64,000 bases of DNA from Dactylorhiza incarnata (GCA_033032865.1 JAWHQI010000263.1:1426001-1490000), one strand, 5' to 3'. Shown: positions 31,739 to 43,314, counted from the stretch's first letter. Notes: a model not told the origin generated them from the letters alone. Numbers and translations: made by a program.

Positions 31739-32355
31739 TGTTAGCGGATCTAATCCAGTGGAATCTGTGTTGCATGGGACCGACTTGACTTGATGTCCTT
31801 GAGTATCAGAGATAGGTTCTCCCGCTGCGGCGGGGGAGGGGGGGATCTACATTCTCCAACGAGATCCGTGTTGTATGGGACTGACTTGATGTCCTTGGAT
31901 TATTTCCCGGCTCGGATTATCCCCACGGTCTTATGGTTGGATTAGTCCCACATCTCCCCCGGGCGGTCCCTCCTGCATGTGTGCTTATGTATGCACACCC
32001 CCTTTATCTTAATACCTGAGTTTTGAAATTGACTTCAGGACGTGGGTGGTTTCAACATGGTATCAAAGATAGGTTATCCCGTCGTTTGTGTGTGTGTGTG
32101 TGTGGGGAGGGGGGGGGGGGGGGGGGGGGGGTATTAACGGATGTAGTCCAGCGGGATCCATGTTGTGTAGGACAAACTTTTGTGGGACCGACTTGACTTG
32201 ATGTCCTCGGATTATTCCCTGGCTCGGATTATCCCCGCGTTCTCATGGTTGGATTAGTCCCACATATCCCCGGGCGGTCCCTCTTGTGTGCTTATGTACC
32301 CCACCCCCTTCATCTCAATATCTGGGTTTTGAGATTGACTTTGGGGTGTGGGTGA
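31739..32355 (+). mobile_element. TRIM-like tandem array, second part
   Basis: A partial LTR (31739-31802) fused by deletion to a primer site and G-tract is followed by an LTR at about 31845-32057. Then come primer site TGGTATCAAAGATAGG at 32058, a GT microsatellite and a G-run, and a last LTR at 32132-32355. The last LTR merges into Copia pol sequence without its normal CAACA end. Organisation and sequence match the copies at 29484-30233. Confidence 0.75.
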
Positions 32356-33423
32356 TGTCAAAGGGTTTGCACAAAAAACTGGACTGTATTATGGTGAAAC
32401 TTATGCTCATGTTGCTCGAATGGAGTCAATTCGAACCATTTTAGCATTGGATGTGGAGAATCATCTCTCGGTATATCAATTGGATGCAAATCTGCATTTT
32501 ATAAAATTTTATGTAGAACTGCCACATAGTTATCAAATATAAGGCAAAGAAAATTATGTGTGTAGGCTGAAAAAGCCTTATCTGATTGAAAATAAATGCA
32601 GATGAACCTCCAGTACTGAGACATCTGTGTACATCAACCACTTAGCTCAGAAATAATTCCTCATCATTTGTTCTATGTTGTTGATTTGATCATACTGGAT
32701 CTACAACATAACTCGTGAATAGTTCAAGGCCACCATGAAAGAAAGGTATGAAATATCAGATTTATGATTAAGAAAACATTTCCTTGGCCTTCCGATCAAT
32801 TGGAGAGATATTTCTATCACAAGAAAAATAAAACATGGATTTATTGCAGAAATTTCAAATGACTGCATGCGATCAGACAGAAACCCCAATGACTTTAAAT
32901 GAAAAACTTTACAAGGAAGATGTAGAAAAGAAAGTTAATGCAAAAATTTATAGAAATCGTATTGGGTCCTTAATTTATCTTACTAATACAAGACCAGATA
33001 TAGATAATGCAATTAATATTCTATCAAGATATATGCAAGCACCAATCAAGAATAATTTCTCTGCAGCTAAAAAACTTTTACGCTATCTACAGGGGACAAA
33101 ATCCATGGGGCTTCTATATCAAAGTGATACTTATATAGATTTGCAAGGATATATTGATGGGGAATGGGGAGGATGCTTATAAATAGAAAGAGCACAAGTG
33201 GCTATGCTTTTTTCATAGAAAATAAACATATTTTCTGATGCTCGAAAAAACGGGAACATTGCAGCTCTTTCTACCGCATAGGAAGAATACAATGCCTTGA
33301 CCTCTGCAGCTAGTGAAGCTATTTGGTTACAAAAAATTTATACAAGAAGTTGCAGAAATCGAAGAAATGAAATTTTTCCGTAACTGCACAAAACATATTG
33401 AAATAAAATAGCATTTCAAGTGA
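32352..33423 (+). pseudogene. Copia RT/RNase H relic, left part
   Basis: The plus strand begins in RT with VKGFAQKTGLYYGETYAHVA then RMESIRTILA and VYQLDANL (32355-32500). After a decayed stretch it continues with the RNase H-side segment at 32835-33182 (TPMTLNEKLY, GSLIYLTNTRPDI, AAKKLLRYLQGTKSMGLLYQ). Then follow NRKSTSGYAFFIENK and AALSTAEEEY-like words to about 33350. Several stops are present. It is cut at 33424 by the MULE target duplication and resumes at 47780. Nothing 5' of RT is present. Confidence 0.85.
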
Positions 33424-33432
33424 GAAAAGGTT
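33424..33432 (+). repeat. MULE target-site duplication, left (AAAAGGTTG)
   Basis: AAAAGGTTG here and AAAAAGTTG at 47771-47779 differ at one base and flank the two terminal repeats. A 9-bp duplication is the standard length for Mutator-like elements. Both lie inside the same Copia pol reading. Confidence 0.8.
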
Positions 33433-33770
33433 GGGCTTTTTGGTACAATGCACCCCCGAAAATAACCTGTTTGGAACAATGCACCCCAAATGTTTAAATA
33501 TAGCACTTTGCACCCTCCAATTGAATTTGATTTGGAGCTTTGCACCCTAGGCTTAAATATCGGGGTAATTTTGTCTTAAGGCCTCTTAAACCGCTGTTTT
33601 TGGCACTTTGCACCCCGAACAATTCTAATTTCTTTTTTCAGCTATTTGTAGACCAACTCATTCATTTAAATAGCTATTTGCAGGATAAAATTTATGACAT
33701 TGATAATATTAATCACAAAGCACCAAGTTGCTATTTGCCGCCCAAATTATTCATTGCATCTGATATTTGC

Positions 33771-35989
33771 AGGCCACAATTGTATTGTTCTTATTTGCAG
33801 CCCAAAAATGTAAACATTTTGAATTGTAACAACAAAGCATTCGTTAAATTGCTATTTGCCGCCCAACAACATAACTTTGCAAAATAATATAGAATCATTT
33901 AATAGAAAAACCAAACATAAAAGTACTTGTCATAGAATATTAAAGTCCCAAATAAAATACATGCTATCATCCTTAACAAATTTCTAATACAAAATACATA
34001 AACTTCACACTCCTCCATAGTAGGAAAATTTGGATCATCACAATCATCTCCGCTAGCATAAATATCAACATCACATACTTTCCATACCTGTACATAAAAA
34101 CCAAGATGTTAATGTCCAATCAAATATAAAATAATGTTAAAATAAATATTTGATGAATGCACTCTTACCGTCAATTTTGATTTCGTAGAAGACGATGTAG
34201 CTTGGGTGTTGGATGCTTCAGTGCAACTCTTCTTGTTATGACCTCTCATACCACAATTTGAGCACGTGTGTTTCATCTCATTCCTTTTGATTCCATATTT
34301 ATGACTCTCTAACCCGTCTGCTTCTTTTCTCCCTGCATGCTTTGAAGGCCTTCCGAGTTTTTTGTGAATATTACTCAAATTTGTTGCCAGCCATTCTTTA
34401 TACGATCTTATTGGATTTAGCAAGTGTGCGTATGCTTCCAAAAACATCTCTCTTCTATAACAATTTTCTACATAATCTTCCATATTTTCCCTTCGATAGA
34501 ATATGCATGAAGTCGCATGCACACAAGGTATACTTGTTAGATCCCAACATCTACAACTACAACTTCTAACATTTAGATCAACAATCCATTTATCTCCAAT
34601 AAATCCTTCGACTTCAAAATATGACCATTCCATACTAAAATATAATTTTGGGCAATTTTTTTATTATTTTCAATAATTTGTTGTATAGAATGACATATGT
34701 CTCCATTAAACTTGAAGAACACCCTATCTCTTTGTTGTATAGAAGATTAATAAACCATTTCCATGTTTTTGTATTCTCTTTTAACACCACGACATAAGCA
34801 ATGGGATACATATTGTTGTTGTCATCAACACCAACAACACATAACATCATTCCACTTGTTGATGTCCTCAAATGAGTCTCATCCAATCCTATGATAGGCA
34901 TGCATCCTGTGATAAAACATTTCTTCAAGGCACCCGACAAATATATAACTTTTTAAATATACATGTTTGTGAGGCTATATCATGCTTACATTTGAATTTA
35001 ATCGTTGTGTCCGGATTGGTCCTATAGATTTCTTCAAAATAATCTCATAGTTTTGCGTATTGCTCCAACTCCATTTCACTAATAATCTTTGAAGCATGTT
35101 TCTTAACTACGTACATCTTCCATATACTAAGAGTTGTTTGGTTGTCCCTCTGCATTATTTCTTGCATTGAACTAGCAGGCCACTCCGGATTACAATGTTG
35201 TGAATTTGCATCTCTATAACAAGTGTGTTCCCCTTTAATTGTCATGACTTGAAAAGTTTTTTCATTCTTAGACATGAATGAAGCAAACATAACTCAACCA
35301 CAATCGCATGTAACCTGAATTTTGTCGCTACAATTTTTGTAATCTTAAGGGGCTTTCCTTGTTTAGTTGCATATAACCTCACGACATCCCTAAAGTCCGA
35401 AGGCGTATTAAAACATAAGCCGTTCTCAAACTCAAAATCGGAAGCATTTGCAGCTCCTTCATAAACTTGAAGGTCACGATATTTTCCTTTATGTGAATTG
35501 GTAGAAGACTGACTAGCCTATTCTTTTACATGAATTCCGACATTCGTAGGCAAAGGTTTAATTATTTGATTCAGTTAGTTCACCGACTACTTCAATCTCA
35601 TCATCTATATTTTCATCGGGTATCAAGTCATCTAACTCAAACTCAATGTCATTCAAATCATCACCAGTAAAAGAAGAATTACTCTCCTAAGAATCCTCAT
35701 CCTAGCAGGAGAATCAAGGTAGACAGAGTAAGAAGAACGAACCTACACAGAGGCAACGATGTTGCTAGCAGTAGACGAGCACTGACGGAAGTTTTCTATT
35801 GGAAGTTTATAAATTGTTTTCTATTGAAGTTTTCTATTGAACTTATTGGAGGAAACAACATTGAGAATTCCTCAACGGAATCAATTGTTGGCACAAAACT
35901 TGCCAATTATTATCAGTCCTCGCTCCACCATTACTGATTTCACAAGAGTTACTTAATATAAGTGGAGATGGATAAAGACAGCGCTCCAC
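33771..35989 (-). repeat. Duplicated block, copy A (MULE interior plus Copia LTR piece)
   Basis: 33771-35790 matches 45254-47310 closely, in the same orientation. 35840-35989 matches 48295-48432, which lies outside the MULE in the Copia 3' LTR. Copy A therefore lacks the about 1 kb (MULE right end and Copia pol end) that separates these parts in copy B. The simplest reading is a tandem duplication followed by a deletion in copy A. A 4-bp insertion near 35555 is specific to copy A. Confidence 0.75.
34109..35640 (-). pseudogene. MuDR-type transposase, copy A, broken
   Basis: Reading leftwards: the MuDR N-terminal domain (ATKQGKPLKF, 35350-35480) and a Cys/His block (GEHTCYRDANSQHCNPEWPA, 35160-35240). 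The first catalytic Asp region follows (GLDETHLRTSTSGMMLCVVG, about 34820-34880), with MYPIAYVVVLKENTKTW. A SWIM zinc finger (CSCRCWD...IPCVHA, about 34520-34570) and a CCHC knuckle (CSNCGMRGHNKKSC, about 34215-34265) end it. The second half of the DDE core is missing between 'NKEIGC' and 'SSLMETYVILYNK'. Several frameshifts are present. It cannot be active as read. Confidence 0.85.
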
Positions 35990-37141
35990 CATGCTTCCAT
36001 AGAGGAAGCATGGCGCTGCTTGAGGGTATCAAAACGTGTGTCAAAATGAGCGTGCATGGACAACTGCTCAGTCTGAATATGATCCAAACGAGTGTGGATC
36101 CGCCCAAACTGCTGATCGAAATAAGTGGATGAGTCGGGCGCGGGGGGAAAATGTTGTTGTGGCGGCTGTGGAAACTGCGGAGCTGGAGCAACGCCACCGG
36201 AATCAGCTTCGAAATCAAGATCGATCGGGTCGCCACCAACTTCGCCAGGAACGGCCTCGTACTCGCGGCCACGCCGACGCATCAAACCAAGGGCCCGGAG
36301 GTTTTGGAATGTGATAGGCGCGGGCGTTTGGAGTGGAGCAGTGGGAGGAAGTGCATCCCAGAGGCCCAAACGCTTTGCCAAATAAGTAACAAACGAACCT
36401 CCATGTAGCGCACTAAGCCTCCGATTTTTGGCCTGATGCCGAAAAAAACATCGCTAGCGCCGAACCAAGATTGAGGGGGACTCGTTCGTGCAGGCTATAT
36501 AAATATAACAGGTCCGCGCGGGTCACCACTCCATGGCTATCGCCGCGAGCGGAAAGTGTGAAAGTGAGGAGGTAGTGGAGATAGCGTAAAGCGGGGGAGA
36601 GGAGATGACTACCCTTGGATTTTTTTGGCGAATATGGATTGGGGTCGTTACTGATTTTTGCCCAAAATCCGTGGAGGTTATAATCGCGAGGGAAATCGAG
36701 GGAGAGAGCGGTGTAGGCCTCCATAAGGGTGAAAGCCTCGTCGCAGAAGCCCATGAGAACGTTGAACTGACGCAAAGGAAGGGTTCGCGAAAGTTCGCTC
36801 ATTCGGAATTCAAGCACGTTGTCGGCCCCGGCCCAGTGGAAATCAAACGAAGAGAAAAACTCTACCGTCAGCTCGTAGTACGCCGGCTCCGAAATGGAGA
36901 AGAAAGGAGCCCACCCCGGAGTAGTGAGGAAATCCCGCACCGCGTTGGCCTGCCCGAGGGTGGTGAGAATGTTCCAATCGATGACGCGGAAAACTCCAAA
37001 TTCTTTCCCACGGAGGCGGGTACTCCGTTCTTGATGAGTGGGATGGGAAAAATTAAGCATAGCCTCCGCATCAAAAGTGTCATCGGGGAGTGAAGAGGAG
37101 GACTCGCGAATGGCATGATTACGGCGGCGGACGGCCATTTG
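35953..37141 (-). pseudogene. ATHILA ORF-1-like protein, frameshifted
   Basis: From ATG at 37141 the minus strand encodes a protein starting MAVRRRNHAIRESSSSLPDD. It has the ATHILA ORF-1 family pattern (VIDWNILTTLG, PGWAPFFSISEPAYYELTVE, VLEFRMSELSRTLPLRQFNV) and then a Pro-rich and coiled-coil tail (FGRIHTRLDHIQTEQLSMHA). Around 36440-36446 a run of seven T (minus strand) shifts the frame; six would keep one frame from 37141 to 35953. The last codons after about 35990 are read from MULE copy A sequence, so the true C-terminus is cut off. The function of this family in Athila elements is not established. Confidence 0.75.
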
Positions 37142-38408
37142 GAAGGAAGAGATGAAGAATTCGGCCAAAGAAGAGAGAAAAGAAGGGAGATATGTGGGAC
37201 AAGGTGTGGAGAAAAGAGAGGGGGAAGGGGGCTTTAAATAGGAAAAAAAATTGGGGTCACGCCCTCGGTCACGCCTGTGACCGAGGGCGTGTAAGGGGCG
37301 ACAGGTAAAAGCTGGCGTGAGGGAGGAATCTGAGGCTTGACCGGTCAAAAAGCCGAAAATTTGTCAGGTCACGCCCTCGGTCACGCCCGTGACCAAGGGC
37401 GTGTAACTGGCGAAGTCAAATGGACAGGGAATCCAGTGCGCGCTGTTCAAAAAGCGGTTCACGAGATGTCACCGCCCAGGGTCACGCCCATGACCATGGG
37501 CGTGACTTGACTGTCACGGGCGTGACAGTCAAATTGCATCTTGGACCGGGTGCGGTGGAGGTGTTATGCCACCTGGATAAGTCACGGTCGTGACCTTCAA
37601 ATGTCACGGGCGTGACTTGAGTTGTCACGAGCGTGACATGTCAAGTTGAGCCCGTGAGTGCCGGGTTAGGCGAAAATGGTCTTTCGTTAATGTCACGCCC
37701 GTGACCAAGCATGGTCACGCCCGTGACTTTTACGGAAGACGGTGAAGAGGGCAACTCGTCGAAAAACTCGCCAGGAAAACGAATCGAAACGCGTCACGCC
37801 TTGGTCACGGCCGTGACTGAGGCTGTGACTAAGACCGTGTAACACATTTTTTCAGAAACATATATATATATATATATATTTTGGTTTGGTTTAGTAATTT
37901 TTTTATATTTTTCGTTTTTTTTTTGAAAAGAAAACAAAAATAAAAACAAAAACAAGGTAGTAAAAAAAAGAAAAATACTAATAAGAAAGTACCGACTTGG
38001 AGAGCGGGGCTTCGTGCGTAAGTGCGAGTGACCGTTATCTCGCAAATCTCCTCCAAACCTGCAAAATTGTTAGTAACAAAGTAATAATAATAATAATAAC
38101 ATGATTTTTTTTCTTTTTGATAAAAACAATAAGAAAAACAAAATAAAAATCTTTTTTTTTTTGGGTTTTTTTTTTTATATAAATACATATATACATATAT
38201 TTTTTTTTTATTCATATTTATATTTTCATACGTTTTTGTAAATTTAAAATTTTAAAAAGAAAAACATAAACAAAAATATTAATGTAAAATCTTCTCTCTC
38301 TTTTTTGAGACATTTTTTTAATTAAGAGCGAAAAATAAAAATATGGGTTGCCTCCCAAGAGCGCTTTGGTTACGGTCGTTGAGCTCGACCATGGTGGCGT
38401 GCAGGTTT
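37142..38408. other. Noncoding middle of the Athila-type element
   Basis: 37250-37850 carries several copies of the CACGCCCTCGGTCACG / CGTGACCGAGGGCGTG hairpin and shorter GTCACGGGCGTGAC words also found in the LTR. 37850-38340 is very AT-rich with long A and T runs and a TA microsatellite. Pol would normally be here in an autonomous Athila; none is seen. Confidence 0.6.
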
Positions 38409-40325
38409 TTACGTTGTTCTAAATTTATCATCAAATGATGATAACGGCTTTGAGAGATGCAAGGTGGGTGAATTTGTTGCATGAATTAAAATATTCTCAT
38501 ACCCCATTCGGAAGAGAAGAATGCCCTCACAAACATCAAATATTGCTCGCGTAGTGGCCAAGAAGGGACGACCAAGGATAAGAGGTATCCCGGCGTCTTC
38601 TTCCATATCAAGGATAACGAAGTCTACCGGTAAAGTAGACTCGCCAACCTCAACTGGCACATCATGAATCACCCCTAAGGGTGTCTTCACGGAGCGATCG
38701 ACCAATTGTAATTTGACGTCGGTGGGGGTAGGTTCTCCTAATTGTAATTTTTGGGCTAAGCTATAGGGGATAATATTAACACTAGCGTCCAGATCGGCGA
38801 AAGCATTTGAAAAATGGGTAGTTCCTATAGTGCATGAAATTTTAAAATTAGAATTACTATTATTATTAGCTCGCTCGATCAAACGAGCGGGATAAGAAAG
38901 ACGGGGTTGAAATTCTGGAAGAGGAAGAGATGATGGGGTAGGTGAAATTTCCTCTCCAAGATCGGTGTCCGAATCATCCGCAAAGGTCACCGCCAAGACA
39001 TTTGAAGTTGTCGGCGGTGTTCTTTTCGGCTGATCGGTCACCATTTTTAAAAGTTGCCCCACTTGATTCTCCAAATTCCTCAACGACCCTTGTAAATTGC
39101 AGACATCCGCATCATTTTTAGAAATATATTTATTAACCACTTCTTCGAGAGAAGACGGTTTAGGGGCTTGCGGTAGAAGAGATGAATTTGGAGGAGCAAG
39201 GGGAGCATTACTCGTGTTACCTTGATTACCCCATGATAAATTGGGGTGGTTCCTCCAACCTAGGTGGTATGTGTTGCCGTATTGATTGTTCCCCGGATTG
39301 AAGGGCGGCCGGTTCGGATTACCCATGTAATCCACATGCTCCGCCGCATTTTGATTAGGCTCCCAGGTAGGTGTAAAAGAGGGAGCAGTCATCCCTTCTA
39401 GTTTCTTGCTAAGTAGCTCAACATGTAGAGACAAATTAGTAAATGAATCAATTTCATACAGCCCGGCCGGTTTATTTGAGCGAGACCTGGGTGTACTTCA
39501 TTGATAAGTGTTCATGGCCATCCCCTCAATAAGCTCTTGCGCAGCCGCTGGTGTTTTGTTATTTAGAGTACCACCGGCGGCGGCGTCAATCATTTGACGT
39601 GTTTGGAGATTGAGGTCATTGTAGAAGGTCTGAATCTGTAACCAATCGGAGATTGCATGATGGGGGCATCGACGCAAATGTTCCTTAACCGCTCCCAAGT
39701 ATCATAAAGCGTTTTTGATTCAACTTGGGAGAAAGAGATGATATCCTTACGCAATTGGGCTGATTTAGCGGGCGGAAAATATTTCGTGAGAAACTGTTCC
39801 GTCATTTGAGCCCATGTGGTGATAGATCCTCTCGGAAGAGAATTCAGCCACTGCTTAGCCTTATTGCGCAAGGTGAAAGGAAAAAAGCTGAAACCTTATT
39901 GCGTCATCGGATACCCCGTTAATTTTGAAAGTATCGCATATTTCTAAAAAACTAAAAATATGCGCGTTGGAGTCCTCGTCTTGTAGCCCATCAAATTGTA
40001 CATATTGCTGTACCATTTGAATGATGATTGACTTCAACTCAAAGTTATTGTTCGTTATAGCGGGGCGAACAATACTAGATTGGGTATCTTCCAGATTAGG
40101 TCGTGCATAATAGGACATAGTCCGCTGCGCGGCCTCATCCGGGTTTGGATCACCCATATCAGAAGAAGAGGAGGAAGAAGTAGAAGAAGAAGAAGGAGAA
40201 GTGTCACCTACAGACTCCTCAATCAGATCTTGAGAATTTGGTCCTTGAAATCTTAAGCGTCGCCGAATGGTTTGCTCGATTTCCGGATCCAATTCAAGAA
40301 AATCGGACGGATTCCTTCGGGTCAT
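38409..40325 (-). pseudogene. Athila gag-protease, broken
   Basis: Starts MTRRNPSDFLELDPEIEQTI at 40325. The Retrotrans_gag core follows (AKQWLNSLPRGSITTWAQMT, FLTKYFPPAK, WERLR; then CPHHAISDWLQIQTFYNDLN) with frame changes near 39870 and 39690 and a stop near 39498. The long last piece (39434-38409) includes LEEVVNKYISKNDADV and LRNLENQVGQL, then the protease region ADLDASVNIIPYSLAQKLQL ... VDFVILDMEEDAGIPLILGR. The usual D-L-G-A-S reads D-L-D-A-S, so the protease may be altered at its active site. It lies 80 nt after the primer site, as expected. Confidence 0.85.
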
Positions 40326-40405
40326 ACACCAAAAAGAAAAACGTAGAAAAGAGAGAAAAAAAATGATAAAATTAATAGAACTAAGCTTTCAAAATATCAA
40401 CAATA

Positions 40406-40425
40406 GTTCCCCGGCAACGGCGCCA
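40406..40425 (-). other. Primer-binding site of the Athila-type element
   Basis: On the minus strand TGGCGCCGTTGCCGGGGAAC, six bases from the LTR end at 40432. This is the conserved Athila/Tat primer site, usually attributed to tRNA-Asp. Confidence 0.9.
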
Positions 40426-40431
40426 AAAACT

Positions 40432-42050
40432 TGATGCGTAATTTCCGCTTTGCGTAAAATTAGAATATTTATCCACGTATAATTCGATAAGGCAAGTGTC
40501 CCTGTCGCTTTATACTATAGGATTTAGAAAATCAAGTGTCGTATTTTTCCGGGCTTGTTGAGTACTTCTACTCACAAAGAAGAGCTATTATTTTACCGAT
40601 CGAAAGTTGGGTTTGTTTTGGAAAAACGATTTGGAGAAAATTAACTACGAAGAAAAATTATGATTTAAAAGATTAGCACTTGGTCTTGAATCCCTTTGGA
40701 ATAAAATATAATTATATAAAAGGTGAAACTGCAAACTCTTATTGAAATAACTTCGACCGTGAAGGTTCCCAAAATATGGTAGAGCCTCTCTCGAGAGAAC
40801 TACCACCTAACCTTTGGTTGATCGATTAAGACCCCTCGGCCAGTCGAAACCCCCTAAGCTTGCTTTAAGCGGTGAACCCTACTATTGGATTTGACTCCAA
40901 TCCGAAAGATTTGTGTTACCCTCTCTCGAGGAATGCATACAACTCTTTTTATCTTTGAGTGATCTCCTCGTTTGCATGGATCTCTCGATCACTAGCAAAC
41001 GAATCATAGATTGAAAGTCATATTCCGGACATATGAAATCAAAACGAAATAATTCAAATATAAATCGAAGATAAACAATACGAGAGTTTGTTAATTAGAA
41101 AAATTCAAAACATATTTTATTTTATTCCAAGGTTCATCATAACCAAGTGCTAAAGGAAATTTAGCTACTCATCATAGTGATGAGAATACAAGTAGAAGAG
41201 GAAAAAGACATGATTAAGAAAACAACAATACTTGAATTAAAATTGCAATATTTAAAAACTTACAACTTTAGGAAAAACTAGCTATAACAACAAAAATAGT
41301 AAACTAAAGCTGAAAGTAAACTCCAAAATCGAACCCCTTGACTTCTGGAGATTGCTGCCTTTTATAGTTGAAAAATCGGGAAGTCACGCCCTTGGTCACG
41401 CCCGTGACCAAGGGCGTGTAAGCTGTGTAATTGCTGTGTTGAAAGCCCAGGAACGTTGGGGAAGAGAAACCGCCAGAAATGAATTGCATGGCGAGTCACG
41501 GCCTCGGTCACGCCCGTGACCGAGGGCGTGTCTTGACTGGGTCAGGAAACGGCAGGAAACGTCGTGATCTGGAGTTAATCTGGCGGTTGCAGAAGAGTCA
41601 CGGCCTCGGTCACGCCCGTGACCGAAGGCGTGTAAGCTGGAAACAGCGGGAATTGATTGCTGGCTGAATTGAATGCATTTCGGGCGAGTCACGCCCGTGA
41701 AATTGAGGTCACGCCCTCCGTCACGCCCGTGACAGAGGGCATGTAATTTTAATCTGACGTGGCGGCTGACTTCTTCAACTGGAATACGACGGGGCTGGTT
41801 CATGGTCGTGACATGGTGTCATGCCCTTGGTCACGCCCGTGACCGAGGGCGTGTACTTTGCGATTTCGGCAGAAGTACTCCAAATATTCTCCTGATTATT
41901 CTTATGAGCTTGAAATTGTTATTGGCAGCCCAAATTACCTGAAAATACAAAAAGAAGGTAAATCAGTGATAAATTAACTAAAACTAAATTAAATTAAATT
42001 AATTTTCAATAAAATATTATATAAAAATAACTATAAATAATGCATTATCA
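40432..42050 (-). repeat. Athila-type 5' LTR with hairpin words
   Basis: On the minus strand it begins TGATAATGCATTAT (42050) and ends GGAAATTACGCATCA (40432), 1619 bp. 41385-41853 contains at least five copies of a 34-nt hairpin built from CACGCCC-TCGG-TCACG and its complement. The rest is AT-rich without a gene. The open frames here are short and lie across the hairpins. Confidence 0.85.
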
Positions 42051-42285
42051 CCCAGCATCATTGTCGGCGACCTCCTGCTCATCGCCACCCAGCGACAAGT
42101 CAATCGGGACAGGAGTCCCCGCCTTAGGCGCCAAAGGAAGAAGCTCGCTCGGTAAGGAGCGAGTCGCTGCATCAAGACATAGAGCGACGAGCGTTAATCA
42201 TCAGTTGAAGACAAAGGGGCGAGTAGGACCAATACTCACTCAGAAGACTACCTTCACCCGGGAACACCTCGGCGAGCTCATCTAC
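42051..42285. other. Tail of the gypsy-type gag gene, no domain
   Basis: Directly beyond the Athila LTR end. The minus strand continues the reading below 42286 in broken form. No motif is recognised. The Athila element appears to have inserted here. Confidence 0.4.
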
Positions 42286-42807
42286 TCACCTCCTCCAGAA
42301 AACCACATCCAAGCGGCAATTCCAGAAGCTGTCGAGTAGCTTCTCCCTACTCTCCTCCAAATAAGGAACGACGAAGGCACTCTCCGCCGGCTGGAAGGAC
42401 GAGCTCGGGATGATCCCAAAGTCGCCTTTAATGACGACTAGTCGCTCGCCCCAGCGATGGTTCTTATTCGCCGTGCCGACCAACGTGCAGACGTGGCTGC
42501 ACAAGAAGACGACGCCCTCGCCTGTAGCGTTAAAGTGGAATACTCGCCGGAAAACAGAGAGATCGAAGACGATCCTCTCTTCTCGCAAGAAGCAAAGGAA
42601 CCCCACGATCATCGCCACTCCGTTTGGGTTGATCTGGGCAGGGACTATCCCAAAGTAACGGAGGATTTGGCAAAACTCCGTCCACAATGGTAGTCGCAAG
42701 CCGACCTCGAAGTGGCGAACAGTGAAGACCATCTCGTTAGGCAGGAAAGAGTTTAGGCGCTCGTCCTCGCGAGGAAGCCTGGCGACATAGCCCGACGGCA
42801 AGTACTA
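42286..42807 (-). pseudogene. 'Putative gypsy-type transposon' domain fragment
   Basis: The minus strand reads YLPSGYVARLPREDERLNSF, then FEVGLRLPLWTEFCQILRYF, then GIVPAQINPNGVAMIVGFLC and FHFNATGEGVVFL. This matches the N-terminal domain often annotated as a putative gypsy-type transposase or gag-like region in plants. It is in frame with the coiled-coil piece upstream but separated from it by TAG at 42805. It has no recognisable enzymatic function. Confidence 0.65.
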
Positions 42808-43314
42808 AAGAGGTCCTTGGGGGTTCGCCTGGGCATCGGGGAGTTGAGGTTGTCGCCCGACCCAACCCATGTTGCGAGCGTGCTTGAAGTGCTCAAAGGC
42901 CAGAGTCATCGCATCCTCACCCTGTCGCAGCTGATCTTCAATCCTCGCCAAGCGGCCGACCGAGCCCATGCTCGCGCACATCCCAACAAGTTCATCGTGA
43001 TGAAGCTGCTGACGATGCTCCATTCTGCCGACCCGGCGCTCCAAGTCGTTGACAGATTGAAGGCGAGCTTCCGCAGCAGCCAGCCGAGTTTCAAACTCCT
43101 CCAGCCGGGATATTCGCACCTCCAACTCGGTCAGACGACGTTGAGGCTCGTTAGCCGCCAGGCGCTCGACCCAAGCCTCCATGTCCGACAAGCGACGATG
43201 CGGATCGCTGATCGCCAAGCGCTCCAACCTCGCCTCCAGATCCAGGATGGCACGAGTAGCCCTCTCCTGGTACTCACGCGAGGGAAGGCCGATTCCATCG
43301 ATCAAAGCTCCCAC
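42805..43314 (-). pseudogene. Coiled-coil gag-like fragment
   Basis: About 169 codons, dominated by heptads (LEARLERLAISDPHRRLSDM, EVRISRLEEFETRLAAAEAR, LERRVGRMEHRQQLHHDELV). It resembles the helical C-terminal part of gypsy-type gag-like proteins and ends at TAG 42805. It sits between a Lys/Pro-rich piece (43591-44441) and the gypsy-type domain at 42286-42807. Confidence 0.55.

Larger units (their letters stand above)
35990..42050 (-). mobile_element. Athila-type retrotransposon, non-autonomous and 3'-truncated
   Basis: Reading leftwards from 42050: a TG...CA LTR (42050-40432), primer site GGCGCCGTTGCCGGGG (40424-40409), gag-protease (40325-38409), an AT-rich gap (37860-38400) with no RT, RNase H or integrase, a hairpin-rich segment (37250-37820), and an ATHILA ORF-1-like gene. 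A 3' LTR is not present; the element ends at the junction with MULE copy A at about 35990. Lack of pol makes it dependent on other elements. Confidence 0.75.

Noticed and set aside
37258..41853. CRISPR-like array of repeated hairpin words
   Set aside because: Repeats are unevenly spaced, vary in sequence, lie in an LTR of a plant retroelement, and no cas genes are present.
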